Shown here piece after piece: positions 30,772 through 39,637 of a stretch of DNA of 64,000 bases (positions are counted from its first letter, which is position 1; each line of letters starts with the position of its first letter). The notes below the pieces were generated by a model that was given only the letters and a program-made list of their open reading frames with translations, was not told the DNA's origin and ran no database searches. Where the stretch lies: positions 1 to 64,000 of the forward strand of contig NZ_JHWD01000010.1 in the NCBI RefSeq assembly GCF_000622225.1, written 5' to 3'. The DNA is from Roseomonas mucosa ATCC BAA-692. Lineage in GTDB: Bacteria > Pseudomonadota > Alphaproteobacteria > Acetobacterales > Acetobacteraceae. A program made the position numbers and the translations under genes.

Positions 30772-31980
30772 ATGCAGTTCGACATGGCGATCGTGGGCGG
30801 CGGGCCGGTGGGCCTTGCCTTCGCGCGGGAAATGGCCGGCAGCGGGCTTTCGCTGGCGCTGATCGAGACGCAGGCCGAGGCGCGGCTGGCCGACCCCGGT
30901 TTCGACGGGCGCGAGATCGCGCTCACCCATCTCTCGCAGGACCTGCTGCGCGCCCTGGGCGCCTGGGACCGGCTGCCCTCCGGCGCCGCCTCGGCACTGC
31001 GCGAGGCGCGGGTGCTGAACGGCGGCTCCCCCTATGCCCTGCATTTCGACGTGTCCGACCGGGCCGAGGCGGCGCTCGGCCAGCTCGTCCCGAACCACCT
31101 GATCCGCCGCGCGCTCTTCGCCACGGTGCAGGGGCAGGCGGGGCTGACGCTGCTGGCCGGCACCAGCGTCACCAACGCCACGATCACCCGCCAGGGTGCC
31201 CGGCTGGCATTGTCCGACGGGCGGGAGATCGGCGCGAAGCTGGTGGTGGCGGCGGACACGCGCTTCTCGCCGCTCCGCAAGGCGCAGCGGATCGGGGCGG
31301 ACGTGACGGATTTCGGCAAGTCCATGCTGGTCTGCCGCCTGGAGCACGAGGGCGAGCACGGGCATGTCGCGACCGAATGGTTCGGCCATGACCAGACCAT
31401 CGCCATGCTGCCGCTGAACGGCCGCTGCTCCTCCGCGGTGATCACCCTGCCCAGGCCGGAGATCGAGCGGCTGGTGGCCCTGGACGGCAGCGCCTTCTCG
31501 GCCGAGGTGACGGAGCGCTACCGCCGCCGCCTCGGCGCGATGCGGCTGGTCAGCAGCCGCCACGCCTATCCGCTGGTCACCGCCTATGCCCGGCGCTTCG
31601 TGGCGATGCGCTTCGCCCTGATCGGCGACGCGGCGGTGGGGATGCACCCGGTGACGGCGCATGGCTTCAACCTCGGCCTGCGCGGTGCGCACACGCTGGC
31701 GGAGGAGCTGCGCGGCGCCCTGGCGCGCGGCGCGGACCTCGCCCGGGCGGAGGCGCTGGACGCGCCCCTGGCCGCCTATGAATCGCGGCACCGCCGGGCG
31801 AGCTGGCCGCTCTATGCGGGGACCAACCTGCTGGCGAAGCTCTATACGGACGAGCGCGCCCCGGCGCGCCTCGCGCGCCACGCGGCGCTGCGCCTGGGCA
31901 ACCGGCTGACCCCCTTCAAGCACATCATCCGCGGCATGTTGATGGAAAGCGACGGGCCGCGCCCTTCCGCCCGGGGGTAG
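30772..31980 (+). CDS. UbiH/UbiM-type FAD-dependent ubiquinone hydroxylase
   Basis: A 402-residue flavoprotein monooxygenase of the UbiH/UbiF/VisC/UbiM group, which hydroxylates ubiquinone precursors. The FAD-binding GxGxxG is in MAIVGGGPVGLAFAREM at the start, the DG motif in LVVAADTRFSPLR is atypical, and the second FAD motif is FALIGDAAVGMHPVTAHGFN, characteristic of the family. The C-terminal PFKHIIRGMLM stretch recalls UbiM, but I cannot separate UbiM from UbiH by eye. The cobalamin phosphatase follows after seven bases. Confidence 0.88.
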   Translation: MQFDMAIVGGGPVGLAFAREMAGSGLSLALIETQAEARLADPGFDGREIALTHLSQDLLRALGAWDRLPSGAASALREARVLNGGSPYALHFDVSDRAEAALGQLVPNHLIRRALFATVQGQAGLTLLAGTSVTNATITRQGARLALSDGREIGAKLVVAADTRFSPLRKAQRIGADVTDFGKSMLVCRLEHEGEHGHVATEWFGHDQTIAMLPLNGRCSSAVITLPRPEIERLVALDGSAFSAEVTERYRRRLGAMRLVSSRHAYPLVTAYARRFVAMRFALIGDAAVGMHPVTAHGFNLGLRGAHTLAEELRGALARGADLARAEALDAPLAAYESRHRRASWPLYAGTNLLAKLYTDERAPARLARHAALRLGNRLTPFKHIIRGMLMESDGPRPSARG

Positions 31981-31987
31981 GGCACCG

Positions 31988-32533
31988 CTGCGCCTCCTGC
32001 TCATCCGCCACCTGCCCGTGCCGGAGGGGGCGGGGCGCTGCTATGGCCGCCTCGACCTCGCGGCGCGGCCAGCGGAGCCGGTGGAGATCGCCGCCCTGCA
32101 CCGGGACATCGCCTGGCTGCACCGGCCCGCCCTGCTGAGCAGCCCGGCCCGGCGCTGCCGGGACCTCGCGCGCCGTCTCGGCCCGGCGCCGCGCCTGGAG
32201 CCGCGGCTGCGGGAGCTGGACTTCGGCGACTGGGAGGGCATGCCCTGGGATGCCGTGCCCCGCGCGGCGCTGGACGCCTGGGCCACCGATCCCGCCGGCT
32301 TCATCCCCCCGGGCGGCGAGGGGATGGCCGATTTCCTGGCGCGGCTGGGTGCCCTGGCCGAGGCGCTGCGCCATGCGGCCCGGGATGCCGTGCTGGTGAC
32401 CCATGGCGGGCCGATGCGGGTGCTGCCCGCGCTGCTGCGGGGGGAGGCACCGGACCTGCTCGCCCCCGCGCCGGGCTTCGGCGGCGTGGTGCGGGTGGAA
32501 CTGCCGCCCGGGCCAGGGTCATCGCCCCCGTAA
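31988..32533 (+). CDS. Alpha-ribazole phosphatase-like histidine phosphatase
   Basis: A histidine-phosphatase-family protein of about 181 residues, likely removing phosphate from alpha-ribazole phosphate in lower-ligand assembly. The catalytic motif is LLLIRHLPVP, followed by GRCYGRLDL, SSPARRCRDLA, LRELDFGDWEGM and VTHGGPMRVL, the CobC/PhoE pattern. No ATG, GTG or TTG lies upstream of the RH motif back to the preceding in-frame stop. CTG 31988 aligns with the usual MRL start and has GGGGGTAGGG just upstream. Its position next to the cob genes supports the role. Confidence 0.77.
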   Translation: MRLLLIRHLPVPEGAGRCYGRLDLAARPAEPVEIAALHRDIAWLHRPALLSSPARRCRDLARRLGPAPRLEPRLRELDFGDWEGMPWDAVPRAALDAWATDPAGFIPPGGEGMADFLARLGALAEALRHAARDAVLVTHGGPMRVLPALLRGEAPDLLAPAPGFGGVVRVELPPGPGSSPP

Positions 32534-33922
32534 TCATCCCGGCGGCAACAGGGTGGCGAGGTCCACCGCCCCGGCCATGGCCAGATAGCCGATCCGGTTC
32601 GGGTGCAGCCCGTCCCCCGCGCCCCCCACGGTGCTGCCCGGCACCATCTCGGGCCGCAGCCCGCCCGTGGCCGGGTCGAGGGTGGCGCGGTCGAAATCCG
32701 CCACCGCGTCGAACAGGCCGGAATGCCGGATGGCGTCGTTGACCGCACGCCGGCGCGCATCCTGCTCCGCGCCGCCATGCGCGGGGTTGGTGCTGGCCAG
32801 GGCCGAAACGAGCGTGGCGCCCACCAGCCGCACACCGGGAATGCCGGCCCGCAGGCGCCGGGCGCCTTCCCGCATCCCCGCCAGCACCGTCCCGGGCACC
32901 ACGCCGTTGCCGCGGGCGAGGTCGTTGATCCCCAGCGCCCAGATCACGCTGCGGACGCCGGACAGGCGGATCACGTCCCGCTCCAGTCGTTCCAGGGCGG
33001 GTGGGCCGCCCGGCCAGGGGGAGGCGGGACCGTAGCCCTCCGGCCCCAGGATGCGGTTGCCGTTGATCCCCGCATTCACCACGGACACCGGCCCGCCATG
33101 GGCGGCGCGGAGGCGCCATGCCAGCGCGTCCGGCCAACGGTCGTCGCCATTCAGCGTGGCGCCGACGCCATCGGTGATGGAATCGCCCAGGGCGACCACC
33201 ATGGGCAGGCCGGGCGGGGCCTGCATGTCCACCGCGTCGAGAAAGAACCAGGAGGTGGTCGGGAAGGGGAAGCCCGCCTCGTCCTCCCGCTCCCCCAGCG
33301 GCCCGCTTCCCGGCGCGGAGAGGTAGGAGGTCTGGAGCGCCGTGGCGTGCCAGGTCATCGGCCCGCTCGCCCCGGGGACATGAAAGGACACGGCCAGCTT
33401 CCGGCCTTCCAGCAGGACAGGCGACGGATCGGCGAAGGGCAGGGGGACGGGATCGGACCAGGCCTCGCCGCCGGGCGGGATCGAGATGCGCCCCTCGCCC
33501 CCGAAGCGCAGCGGCCGGTTGCTGCCGGGCAGCAGCGCGGCGCCGCCGGCCTGCAGCCCCACCCAGGCATCACCGATCGCCAGTGCCCGCGTGCCGAAGG
33601 CGTTGGAGAAGCGCAGCCGCAGGCGCGGCCCCCAGAAGCCTGGCCGCAGCACCATGCGGAAGCTCTGGTCGCGGGCCCCGCCGGCCGGGTCGGGCAGGCT
33701 GTAACGCTGCTCCGGCTGGGCGGAGGTGAAGCCCACGGGATAGGGTCCCTGGGCGGAGGCGGCCCAGGTGGTGGTCCAGGTGGTGGTCCAGGCCGCGCCC
33801 TCCGGGGAGGGCTGCGAGGCGGCGGGCCATGCCGCGGAAGCCAGCGCGGCGGCGGGCAGGGCGCGCAACAGCCCGCGCCGCGGGAACGCCTGGAAAGGGT
33901 GGGCTTGTCCCGGATCGGCCAT
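32534..33922 (-). CDS. Tat-exported SGNH/GDSL hydrolase
   Basis: A 462-residue secreted esterase-type protein. The N-terminus has a twin-arginine signal (PRRGLLRALPAAALASAAW). After an unusual TTTW-TTTW repeat, residues 50-230 form a beta-rich N-terminal domain. The SGNH domain follows: block I VALGDSITDG with the serine, block III WALGINDLARG and block V DGLHPNRIG with the catalytic Asp and His. The likely targets are acylated or acetylated polysaccharides. A GGGAGG seven bases before ATG 33922 fixes the start. Its stop abuts that of the cobalamin phosphatase. Confidence 0.87.
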   Translation of the reverse strand: MADPGQAHPFQAFPRRGLLRALPAAALASAAWPAASQPSPEGAAWTTTWTTTWAASAQGPYPVGFTSAQPEQRYSLPDPAGGARDQSFRMVLRPGFWGPRLRLRFSNAFGTRALAIGDAWVGLQAGGAALLPGSNRPLRFGGEGRISIPPGGEAWSDPVPLPFADPSPVLLEGRKLAVSFHVPGASGPMTWHATALQTSYLSAPGSGPLGEREDEAGFPFPTTSWFFLDAVDMQAPPGLPMVVALGDSITDGVGATLNGDDRWPDALAWRLRAAHGGPVSVVNAGINGNRILGPEGYGPASPWPGGPPALERLERDVIRLSGVRSVIWALGINDLARGNGVVPGTVLAGMREGARRLRAGIPGVRLVGATLVSALASTNPAHGGAEQDARRRAVNDAIRHSGLFDAVADFDRATLDPATGGLRPEMVPGSTVGGAGDGLHPNRIGYLAMAGAVDLATLLPPG

Positions 33923-33958
33923 GCCGCAGCCTCCCATCCCCGGGGGCCGGGCGGCAAG

Positions 33959-34750
33959 TCACCCAGGCCCCGCCCAGTGGCCCAGGCTGGCCGCCAGCAG
34001 GCTCAGCACCACGGCCTCGGCCAGTTGTTCGCAGGCACCCAGCACATCCCCCGTATGGCCGCCTACCTGGCGGCAGGCCAGCCGCGCCATGCCCAGGGCG
34101 CAAAGGCCGGTGAGCAGGATTCCACCCAGCGCCACCGGCAGGGGCAGCAGAAGCAGGGCAGGCAGCGCCGCTAGCGCCAGTCCGCCCGCCAGCAGCCCGG
34201 CGCCTGGCCGCCCGAGCAGTGCCGCCAGCCCGTCCGGCCGCGCGGGCGGCGCCAGGGCGAGCACACCCAGGATCGCCCCCCGCCCCAGCGCCCCGCTGAC
34301 CACGAGCGACGCCACCATCGCCCATGGCCTTGGCATCGCCGCCAGGGCGAGGCCCCGGATGCCGAGGGACAGCGCCAGCGCCAGCACGCCATAGCTGCCG
34401 ATCCGGCTGTCACGCATGATCTCCAGCTTGCGCGCCCGGCCGCGCCCGCCCCCGAAGCCGTCGGCGGTGTCGGCCAGCCCGTCCTCGTGCAGCGCCCCGG
34501 TCAGCAGCAGCAGCGCCGCCAGCGCCCAGGCCGCCGCGAGCCCGCCCGGCAGCCCCAGCCACAGCCCCAGCGCCCCCGCCGCGCCGCCCAGCAGCCCGGC
34601 CAGCGCGCCGACCAGCGGATAGGCCCAGACGCCGCCGGACAACCCGCCCGTCCAGCCCCGCCGCGCCAGGGCGCCAACCGGCAGGCGCGTCAGCACCATG
34701 GCGGCGCCCACCAGGTCGTCCCGCAGCCGCCCGGCGAGGCGGCGGATCAC
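33959..34750 (-). CDS. cobS: Adenosylcobinamide-GDP ribazoletransferase
   Basis: This 263-residue membrane enzyme joins adenosylcobinamide-GDP to alpha-ribazole, the last step of cobalamin assembly (also called CobV). Family motifs are ALHEDGLADTADGFGGG and KLEIMRDSRIGSYG, with about six hydrophobic helices. GTG 34750 overlaps the cobT stop (GTGA), so the two lower-ligand enzymes are coupled. Confidence 0.94.
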   Translation of the reverse strand: MIRRLAGRLRDDLVGAAMVLTRLPVGALARRGWTGGLSGGVWAYPLVGALAGLLGGAAGALGLWLGLPGGLAAAWALAALLLLTGALHEDGLADTADGFGGGRGRARKLEIMRDSRIGSYGVLALALSLGIRGLALAAMPRPWAMVASLVVSGALGRGAILGVLALAPPARPDGLAALLGRPGAGLLAGGLALAALPALLLLPLPVALGGILLTGLCALGMARLACRQVGGHTGDVLGACEQLAEAVVLSLLAASLGHWAGPG

Positions 34751-35766
34751 GCCTCGCGGTCCGACACTCCGGCCTCGGCGAAGGTGGCCATGCCCGCATG
34801 GCAGGCCAGCGCGGCGCGGAGCAGCGGCACGGCCAGGGCGGCACCCGAAGCCTCGCCCAGCCGCAGGTCGAGATCGAGCAGCGGCTCCATGCCCAGAGCG
34901 GCGAGCAGCGTGGCACAGCCGGCTTCGGCGGAACGGTGCGCCGCCCGGGCATGGTCCAGCCCACCGGGGCACAGGCGGGCCAGCGGCGCCACGGCGGCGA
35001 GGCAGACATAGCCGTCGAGCAGCACCGGCACGCCCTGCTGCCGGGCGGCCAGGGCGGCTCCGAGCATGGCCGCCATCTCCCGCCCGCCCAGGGCACGCGC
35101 GGCCTGCAGCGGGTCCCGCCGCGCCTCCGGATGCCGCGCCAGGGCGGCGTCCACGGCCGCGCGCTTGCGGGCGAGGCCGGCATCGTCCACCCCCGTGCCG
35201 CGCCCGGCCCAGCGATGTCCGCCGCCGCCGAACAGGGCGGCGGCGAGGGCGGCGGCGGCGGTGGTGTTGCCGATGCCCATCTCGCCCAGGCAAAGCAGCT
35301 CCGTGTCCGGCCGCAGCGCGGCATGGCCCATCGAGACGGCAGCGAGGAAATCCCCCTCCTCCATGGCCGGCCCCTCGGTGAAATCCCCCGTCGGGGTGTC
35401 GAGCGCCAGCGGCACCACGCGCAGCGCCGCCCCGGCCAGCCGGGCGAGCTGATTGATGGCGGCTCCCCCGGCGGCATAGTTCGCCACCATCTGCGCCGTC
35501 ACCGAGGGCGGGTAGGGCGAGACGCCGCGCGCCACCACGCCGTGGTTGCCGGCGAAGACCAGCACCTCCACGCGCTCCAGCCCGGGCATGGCGCGCCGCT
35601 GCCAGCGCGCCATCCAGGCGGCCAGTTCCTCCAGCCGCCCCAGGCTGCCCGGCGGCTTGGTGAGCCGGGCCTGGCGCGCGGCCACCGCCCCGGCGGCGGC
35701 CTCGTCGCCCCCGGGCAGGTCCAGGCAGGCGGCATGGAGGGAGTCGAGGGTCGTGAAGGCGGTCAT
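34747..35766 (-). CDS. cobT: Nicotinate-nucleotide-DMB phosphoribosyltransferase
   Basis: CobT (339 residues) activates 5,6-dimethylbenzimidazole to alpha-ribazole phosphate. Visible are LTKPPGSLGRLEELA near the start, VEVLVFAGNHGVVARGVSPYP, EMGIGNTTAAAALAAAL and the catalytic-glutamate loop DLRLGEASGAALA. It begins one base after the cobB stop and overlaps cobS. Confidence 0.96.
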   Translation of the reverse strand: MTAFTTLDSLHAACLDLPGGDEAAAGAVAARQARLTKPPGSLGRLEELAAWMARWQRRAMPGLERVEVLVFAGNHGVVARGVSPYPPSVTAQMVANYAAGGAAINQLARLAGAALRVVPLALDTPTGDFTEGPAMEEGDFLAAVSMGHAALRPDTELLCLGEMGIGNTTAAAALAAALFGGGGHRWAGRGTGVDDAGLARKRAAVDAALARHPEARRDPLQAARALGGREMAAMLGAALAARQQGVPVLLDGYVCLAAVAPLARLCPGGLDHARAAHRSAEAGCATLLAALGMEPLLDLDLRLGEASGAALAVPLLRAALACHAGMATFAEAGVSDREA

Positions 35767-35767
35767 G

Positions 35768-37090
35768 TCATCCGTCGTCGCGGGCGATGGCGTGAAAGAA
35801 GCTGCCGCTGACCCGGCCCCGCCACGCCCCGGAGGGCGGCAGCGGCTGGCCGAGCCCGTCGGTGAGACTCGCGAAAGGCGCGTCGGCGCCAGGATCGGCC
35901 ACCGTGGCATAGTGGAACTCATGGCCGCGCAGCACCGTCCCGGCGGGGCCGAGCGGCCCATCCGCCAGCAGCGTGGCGCGGCGATAGCCGAGGTTCATGC
36001 GGCGCTTCGCGAAGCTGGTGCGGTGGCCCAGCAGCCCGGCCATGCCATGCCATGCGCCCGCCGCATCCTGCAGCGCCTCGCCCAGCACCATGAAGCCGCC
36101 GCACTCGCCATGGACCGGATGCGCCCCGGCGAAGCGGCGCAGCCCCTCGCGGAAGCGCGTTGCGGCCGCCAATGCCGGGGCATGCAGTTCCGGGTAGCCC
36201 CCCGGCAGCCAGCAGGCGTCGCAGCCCTCCGGCGGCGCCTCGTCCGCCAAGGGGGAGAAGGGGTGGATCTCCGCCCCCGCCGCCCGCCAGCCATCGAGCA
36301 GATGCGGATAGGCAAAGGAGAAGGCGGCATCCCGCGCCAGGGCGATGCGCTGCCCCGGAGGCGGAAGACCCGGGCCATCCACCACCTCCCCGTCGGGCAG
36401 CGGCCCGGCCAGCGCCAGGATGCCATCGAGGTCCAGGGCCCCGCCCACCTCCCGCAACCGTTCCAGCAGCGCCGGAAGCGTCCCGAGTTCCTGCGCCTGG
36501 ACGAGCCCGAGATGCCGTTCCGGCAGGGCGATCGCACCCTCCCGCATCAGGGCGCCCAGCACCGGCAGCCCGGTTTCCGCCATCTCCGCCTCCACCCCCG
36601 CCCGGTGGCGCGCACTGGCGACGCGGTTCAGCACCACTCCCGTCACCCGCACCCCCGGCCGGTGCAGGGCGAAGCCCCGCGCCACGGCGGCGGCCGATTG
36701 CGACTGCCCCGAGACATCCAGCACCAGCAGCACCGGCAGGCCCAGCGCCTCCGCCAGGTCGCCGCCGCTGCCGCGCCGCCCCGGCGGGCTGAGCGGCGAG
36801 GGCGCCAGCCCGTCGAACAGCCCCATCGAGGCCTCCACCAGCAGGACATCCGCATCCCGCCCCGCCTCCGCCGCCATCGCGCGCAGCACCGGCGCCGGCA
36901 TGGCCCAGCTGTCGAGGTTGGGCGAGGGCCGCCCCGTCACCGCCTCGTGGAAGGCCGGGTCGATATAGTCCGGCCCCGACTTCGCCGCCCGCACCGCCAC
37001 GCCCCGCGCCCGCAGCGCCGCCAGCAGCGCCAGCGCCACCGTCGTCTTGCCCGAGCCCGAGCGCGGCGCCGCCAGGATCAGGCCCTTCAT
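35768..37090 (-). CDS. cobB: (Hydrogeno)byrinic/cobyrinic acid a,c-diamide synthase
   Basis: A 440-residue glutamine-dependent amidotransferase that amidates the a and c side chains. The N-terminal ATP domain has AAPRSGSGKTTVALALL and KSGPDYIDPAFHEAVTG. The C-terminal class I glutaminase has WLPGGYPELH and the cysteine in HGECGGFMVLGEAL. Because CobN is encoded nearby, the metal-free hydrogenobyrinate is the likelier substrate. First gene of the cobB-cobT-cobS block, facing cbiD across a hairpin-rich gap. Confidence 0.95.
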   Translation of the reverse strand: MKGLILAAPRSGSGKTTVALALLAALRARGVAVRAAKSGPDYIDPAFHEAVTGRPSPNLDSWAMPAPVLRAMAAEAGRDADVLLVEASMGLFDGLAPSPLSPPGRRGSGGDLAEALGLPVLLVLDVSGQSQSAAAVARGFALHRPGVRVTGVVLNRVASARHRAGVEAEMAETGLPVLGALMREGAIALPERHLGLVQAQELGTLPALLERLREVGGALDLDGILALAGPLPDGEVVDGPGLPPPGQRIALARDAAFSFAYPHLLDGWRAAGAEIHPFSPLADEAPPEGCDACWLPGGYPELHAPALAAATRFREGLRRFAGAHPVHGECGGFMVLGEALQDAAGAWHGMAGLLGHRTSFAKRRMNLGYRRATLLADGPLGPAGTVLRGHEFHYATVADPGADAPFASLTDGLGQPLPPSGAWRGRVSGSFFHAIARDDG

Positions 37091-37121
37091 GGCGTCTGGC
37101 CTTCTTGATCGGGCCGTTGGA

Positions 37122-37328
37122 CCGGGAGGCGCTGCCTCCCGGACCCTCCGCTCAGGGGCACAGTGTGCCCCCGAGACCCCGCCATGAGCGCTCCGCGAGG
37201 AGGGGGAACAGGACGCCGGTCGCGATGGGCGCAACGGCGGTCGAGGCCCCCTCCTCGCGGAGCGCTCACAGGGTTCCAAGGGACTAACGTCCCTTGGCGG
37301 GGTGTCCAGAGGGGCAGGGCCCCTCTGG
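37122..37328. repeat. Five-hairpin palindromic island between cobB and cbiD
   Basis: The 270-bp divergent gap holds five inverted repeats in a row. They are a 9-bp stem with 3-base loop (37122-37142); an 8-bp palindrome around one base (37155-37171); perfect 22-bp arms at 37185-37206 and 37247-37268 enclosing 40 bases; a 9-bp stem with TAAC loop (37276-37297); and a 10-bp stem with 3-base loop (37306-37328). It resembles a REP-type mosaic or a composite RNA regulatory region. No second copy is seen in the window. Confidence 0.75.
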
Positions 37329-37359
37329 CCCCGGCCCGAACCACGAAGGGCCCACCGCC

Positions 37360-38502
37360 ATGACAGGCCCCGGCGCCGGGCCTATGCTGGGCGGCGTGCA
37401 GACGGAGCGTCCCTTGCGCCGGGGCTGGACCACGGGGGCCTGTGCCACGGCGGCGGCGAAGGCGGCCTGCGCGGGTCTGCTGACCGGCCATTTCCCCGAT
37501 CCCGTGACCATCCGCCTGCCGCGCGGGGAGGAACCCGGCTTCGCGCTCGCGGAGCAGCGGCTGGGGGAGGGCTGGGCCTCGGCGGGCGTGGTCAAGGATG
37601 CGGGCGACGATCCGGACGTGACGCATGGGGCGCTGGTGCGCGCCACGGTGCGGCGGGGAGAGGCGGGAAGCGGGCTGCGCTTCCGCGCCGGGCCAGGGGT
37701 CGGCACGGTGACGCGGCCGGGCCTGCCGCTGCCGGTGGGCGAGCCCGCCATCAACCCCGTGCCGCGCCGCATGATCGCCGAGGCGCTGGCGGAACTGGGC
37801 GCCGGGCCGGACCTGGAGGTGGAGATCTCCGTCCCGGGCGGCGAGGCGCTGGCGCAGCGGACGCTGAACCCGCGCCTGGGCATCCTGGGCGGCATCTCCA
37901 TCCTGGGCACGACCGGGGTGGTGGTGCCCTATTCCTGCTCGGCCTGGATTCACTCCATCCATCGCGGCATCGACGTGGCGCGGGCCATGGGGCTGGACCA
38001 CGTCGCCGGCGCCACCGGCAGCACCTCCGAGGAAGCCGTCCAGCGCCTGCACGGGTTGCCGGAACAGGCGCTGATCGACATGGGCGACTTCGCCGGCGGG
38101 ATGCTGAAATACCTGCGCGCGCATCCGGTGCCGCGCGTCACCGTGGCGGGCGGCCTGGCGAAGATGACCAAGCTCGCCCAGGGTCGCCTCGACCTGCATT
38201 CCAAACGTGGCTCGGCCGATCTGGGCGCGCTGGCCGCCCTGGCGCGGGAAGGCGGCGTGCCGGAACCCGTGGCGGCGCGCATCGCCGCGGCGAACACCGT
38301 GGCCGAGGGCTTCGCCCTGGCGGCGGAGGCCGGGATCGCGCTGGGCGAGGCGGTGGCGCTGCGGGCCTGGGAAACGGCGGCGCATGTGCTGCTCGGCGCG
38401 CCCTCGATGCTGGAACTCGTGGTCTTCGACCGCGAGGGACGGCTGCTGGGCCGCGCGCCCTTCCGTCACGTCTCGCCGCCTTCCGCCCCCGTGGAGGCCT
38501 GA
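37360..38502 (+). CDS. cbiD: CbiD-type (cobalt-)precorrin-5B C1-methyltransferase
   Basis: A 380-residue CbiD protein, which methylates C1 of the corrin ring and is unrelated to CobF. Motifs: [17 protein letters not shown] at the start, [33 protein letters not shown]-like [16 protein letters not shown], and [11 protein letters not shown]. It lies alone on the plus strand between minus-strand cob blocks, and its last 37 bases overlap cobM tail to tail. The start could also be ATG 37384. Confidence 0.93.
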   Translation: MTGPGAGPMLGGVQTERPLRRGWTTGACATAAAKAACAGLLTGHFPDPVTIRLPRGEEPGFALAEQRLGEGWASAGVVKDAGDDPDVTHGALVRATVRRGEAGSGLRFRAGPGVGTVTRPGLPLPVGEPAINPVPRRMIAEALAELGAGPDLEVEISVPGGEALAQRTLNPRLGILGGISILGTTGVVVPYSCSAWIHSIHRGIDVARAMGLDHVAGATGSTSEEAVQRLHGLPEQALIDMGDFAGGMLKYLRAHPVPRVTVAGGLAKMTKLAQGRLDLHSKRGSADLGALAALAREGGVPEPVAARIAAANTVAEGFALAAEAGIALGEAVALRAWETAAHVLLGAPSMLELVVFDREGRLLGRAPFRHVSPPSAPVEA

Positions 38503-39263
38503 GGGCCAGCCCCGCCCCGGAAGCGGCGGCGGTAGTCGGGGCTGTAGAGCGCGCTCTCCCGGAACCCCTCGGCGGCGATGGCCGGGCCGACCAGCACCAG
38601 CGCGGTACGCTCCGCCGGGGACTCGGCCAGCTGCGCGGCGATGGTGGCGAGCGTGCCGCGCAGGATGCGCTCGTCCGGCCAGCTCGCCCGCACCACCACC
38701 GCCACGGGACATTCCGGGCCATGGAGCGGGGTGAGCGTCTCCACGATCCGCGCGATGGCATGGACGGCCAGGTGGATCGCCAGCGTCGCGCCCGTGGCTC
38801 CGAAAGCCTCCAGCGTCTCGCCCGGCGGCATGGCGGAGGCGCGGCCGGACAGGCGGGTGAGCACGACGCTCTGCGCCACCTCCGGCACCGTCAGTTCCCG
38901 GCCCAGCGCGGCGGCGGCGGCGGCGAAGGCGGGCACCCCGGGGGTCAGCGTACAGGGGATGCCGCGCGCCTCCAGCCGGCGGAGCTGCTCGGCCAGGGCG
39001 CTGTAGATCGACAGGTCGCCCGAATGCAGCCGGGCGACGTCCTGCCCCGCCTCGTGGGCGGCGACATACTCGCGCTCGATCTCGTCCAGGCTCATCGGCG
39101 CCGTGTCCACCAGCCGGGCGCCGGGCGGGCAGTGCTCCAGCATGGCGGCGGGGACGATGGAGCCCGCATAAAGGCAGACCGGGCAGCGGGCGAGGATGTC
39201 GCGGCCGCGCAGGGTCAGCAGGTCGGGCGCGCCAGGGCCGGCGCCGATGAAATGGACGGTCAT
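38466..39263 (-). CDS. cobM: Precorrin-4 C11-methyltransferase
   Basis: This 265-residue SAM-dependent tetrapyrrole methylase adds the C11 methyl group. Family features are [18 protein letters not shown] at the N-terminus, the YAGSIVP motif, [17 protein letters not shown] and [19 protein letters not shown] 39263 overlaps the cobE stop (ATGA). The 3' end overlaps cbiD on the opposite strand. Confidence 0.96.
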   Translation of the reverse strand: MTVHFIGAGPGAPDLLTLRGRDILARCPVCLYAGSIVPAAMLEHCPPGARLVDTAPMSLDEIEREYVAAHEAGQDVARLHSGDLSIYSALAEQLRRLEARGIPCTLTPGVPAFAAAAAALGRELTVPEVAQSVVLTRLSGRASAMPPGETLEAFGATGATLAIHLAVHAIARIVETLTPLHGPECPVAVVVRASWPDERILRGTLATIAAQLAESPAERTALVLVGPAIAAEGFRESALYSPDYRRRFRGGAGPQASTGAEGGET

Positions 39264-39637
39264 GCGGGTCCTGTCGCGAGGGCACAGGTGGCGTTGGCGG
39301 AGGCGATGCGGGGCAGCACCAGGCGCCCGCCCGGCCCCGCCAGGGCCAGCGCGGCGGCCTCGGCCACGGAAGCCAGCCCCGTCGCGCGCAGGCTGGCCGC
39401 GGAATGGGTGGGGCAGCGGGGCTGCTCGGCTTCCAGCGCCACGCGCGGAACGGGCTGGATGGGCAGGCCGAGGCGCCCGGCGGCTTCGCGCGGCCCCGCC
39501 GTCCCGGCGCGGAACTCCGGAACGGCGAGGCGCGTGGCCCGGCACCCGGCCAGGGCCTCGGCGCGGCGCAGCAGCGCCTCGATTTCCTGCGCCGCGCAGA
39601 GCGGGCGGCAGCCGATGCCGGCGACGACCTCCCTCAT
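39260..39637 (-). CDS. cobE: Cobalamin biosynthesis protein CobE
   Basis: A 125-residue protein equal to the C-terminal domain of CbiG. It starts [20 protein letters not shown], has the [10 protein letters not shown] and [12 protein letters not shown] blocks, and ends in SANATCALA, all typical. CobE is linked to the ring-contraction stage and may bind precorrin intermediates. The N-terminal CbiG hydrolase domain is absent here. It overlaps both neighbours (cobL, cobM) by four bases. Confidence 0.9.
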   Translation of the reverse strand: MREVVAGIGCRPLCAAQEIEALLRRAEALAGCRATRLAVPEFRAGTAGPREAAGRLGLPIQPVPRVALEAEQPRCPTHSAASLRATGLASVAEAAALALAGPGGRLVLPRIASANATCALATGPA

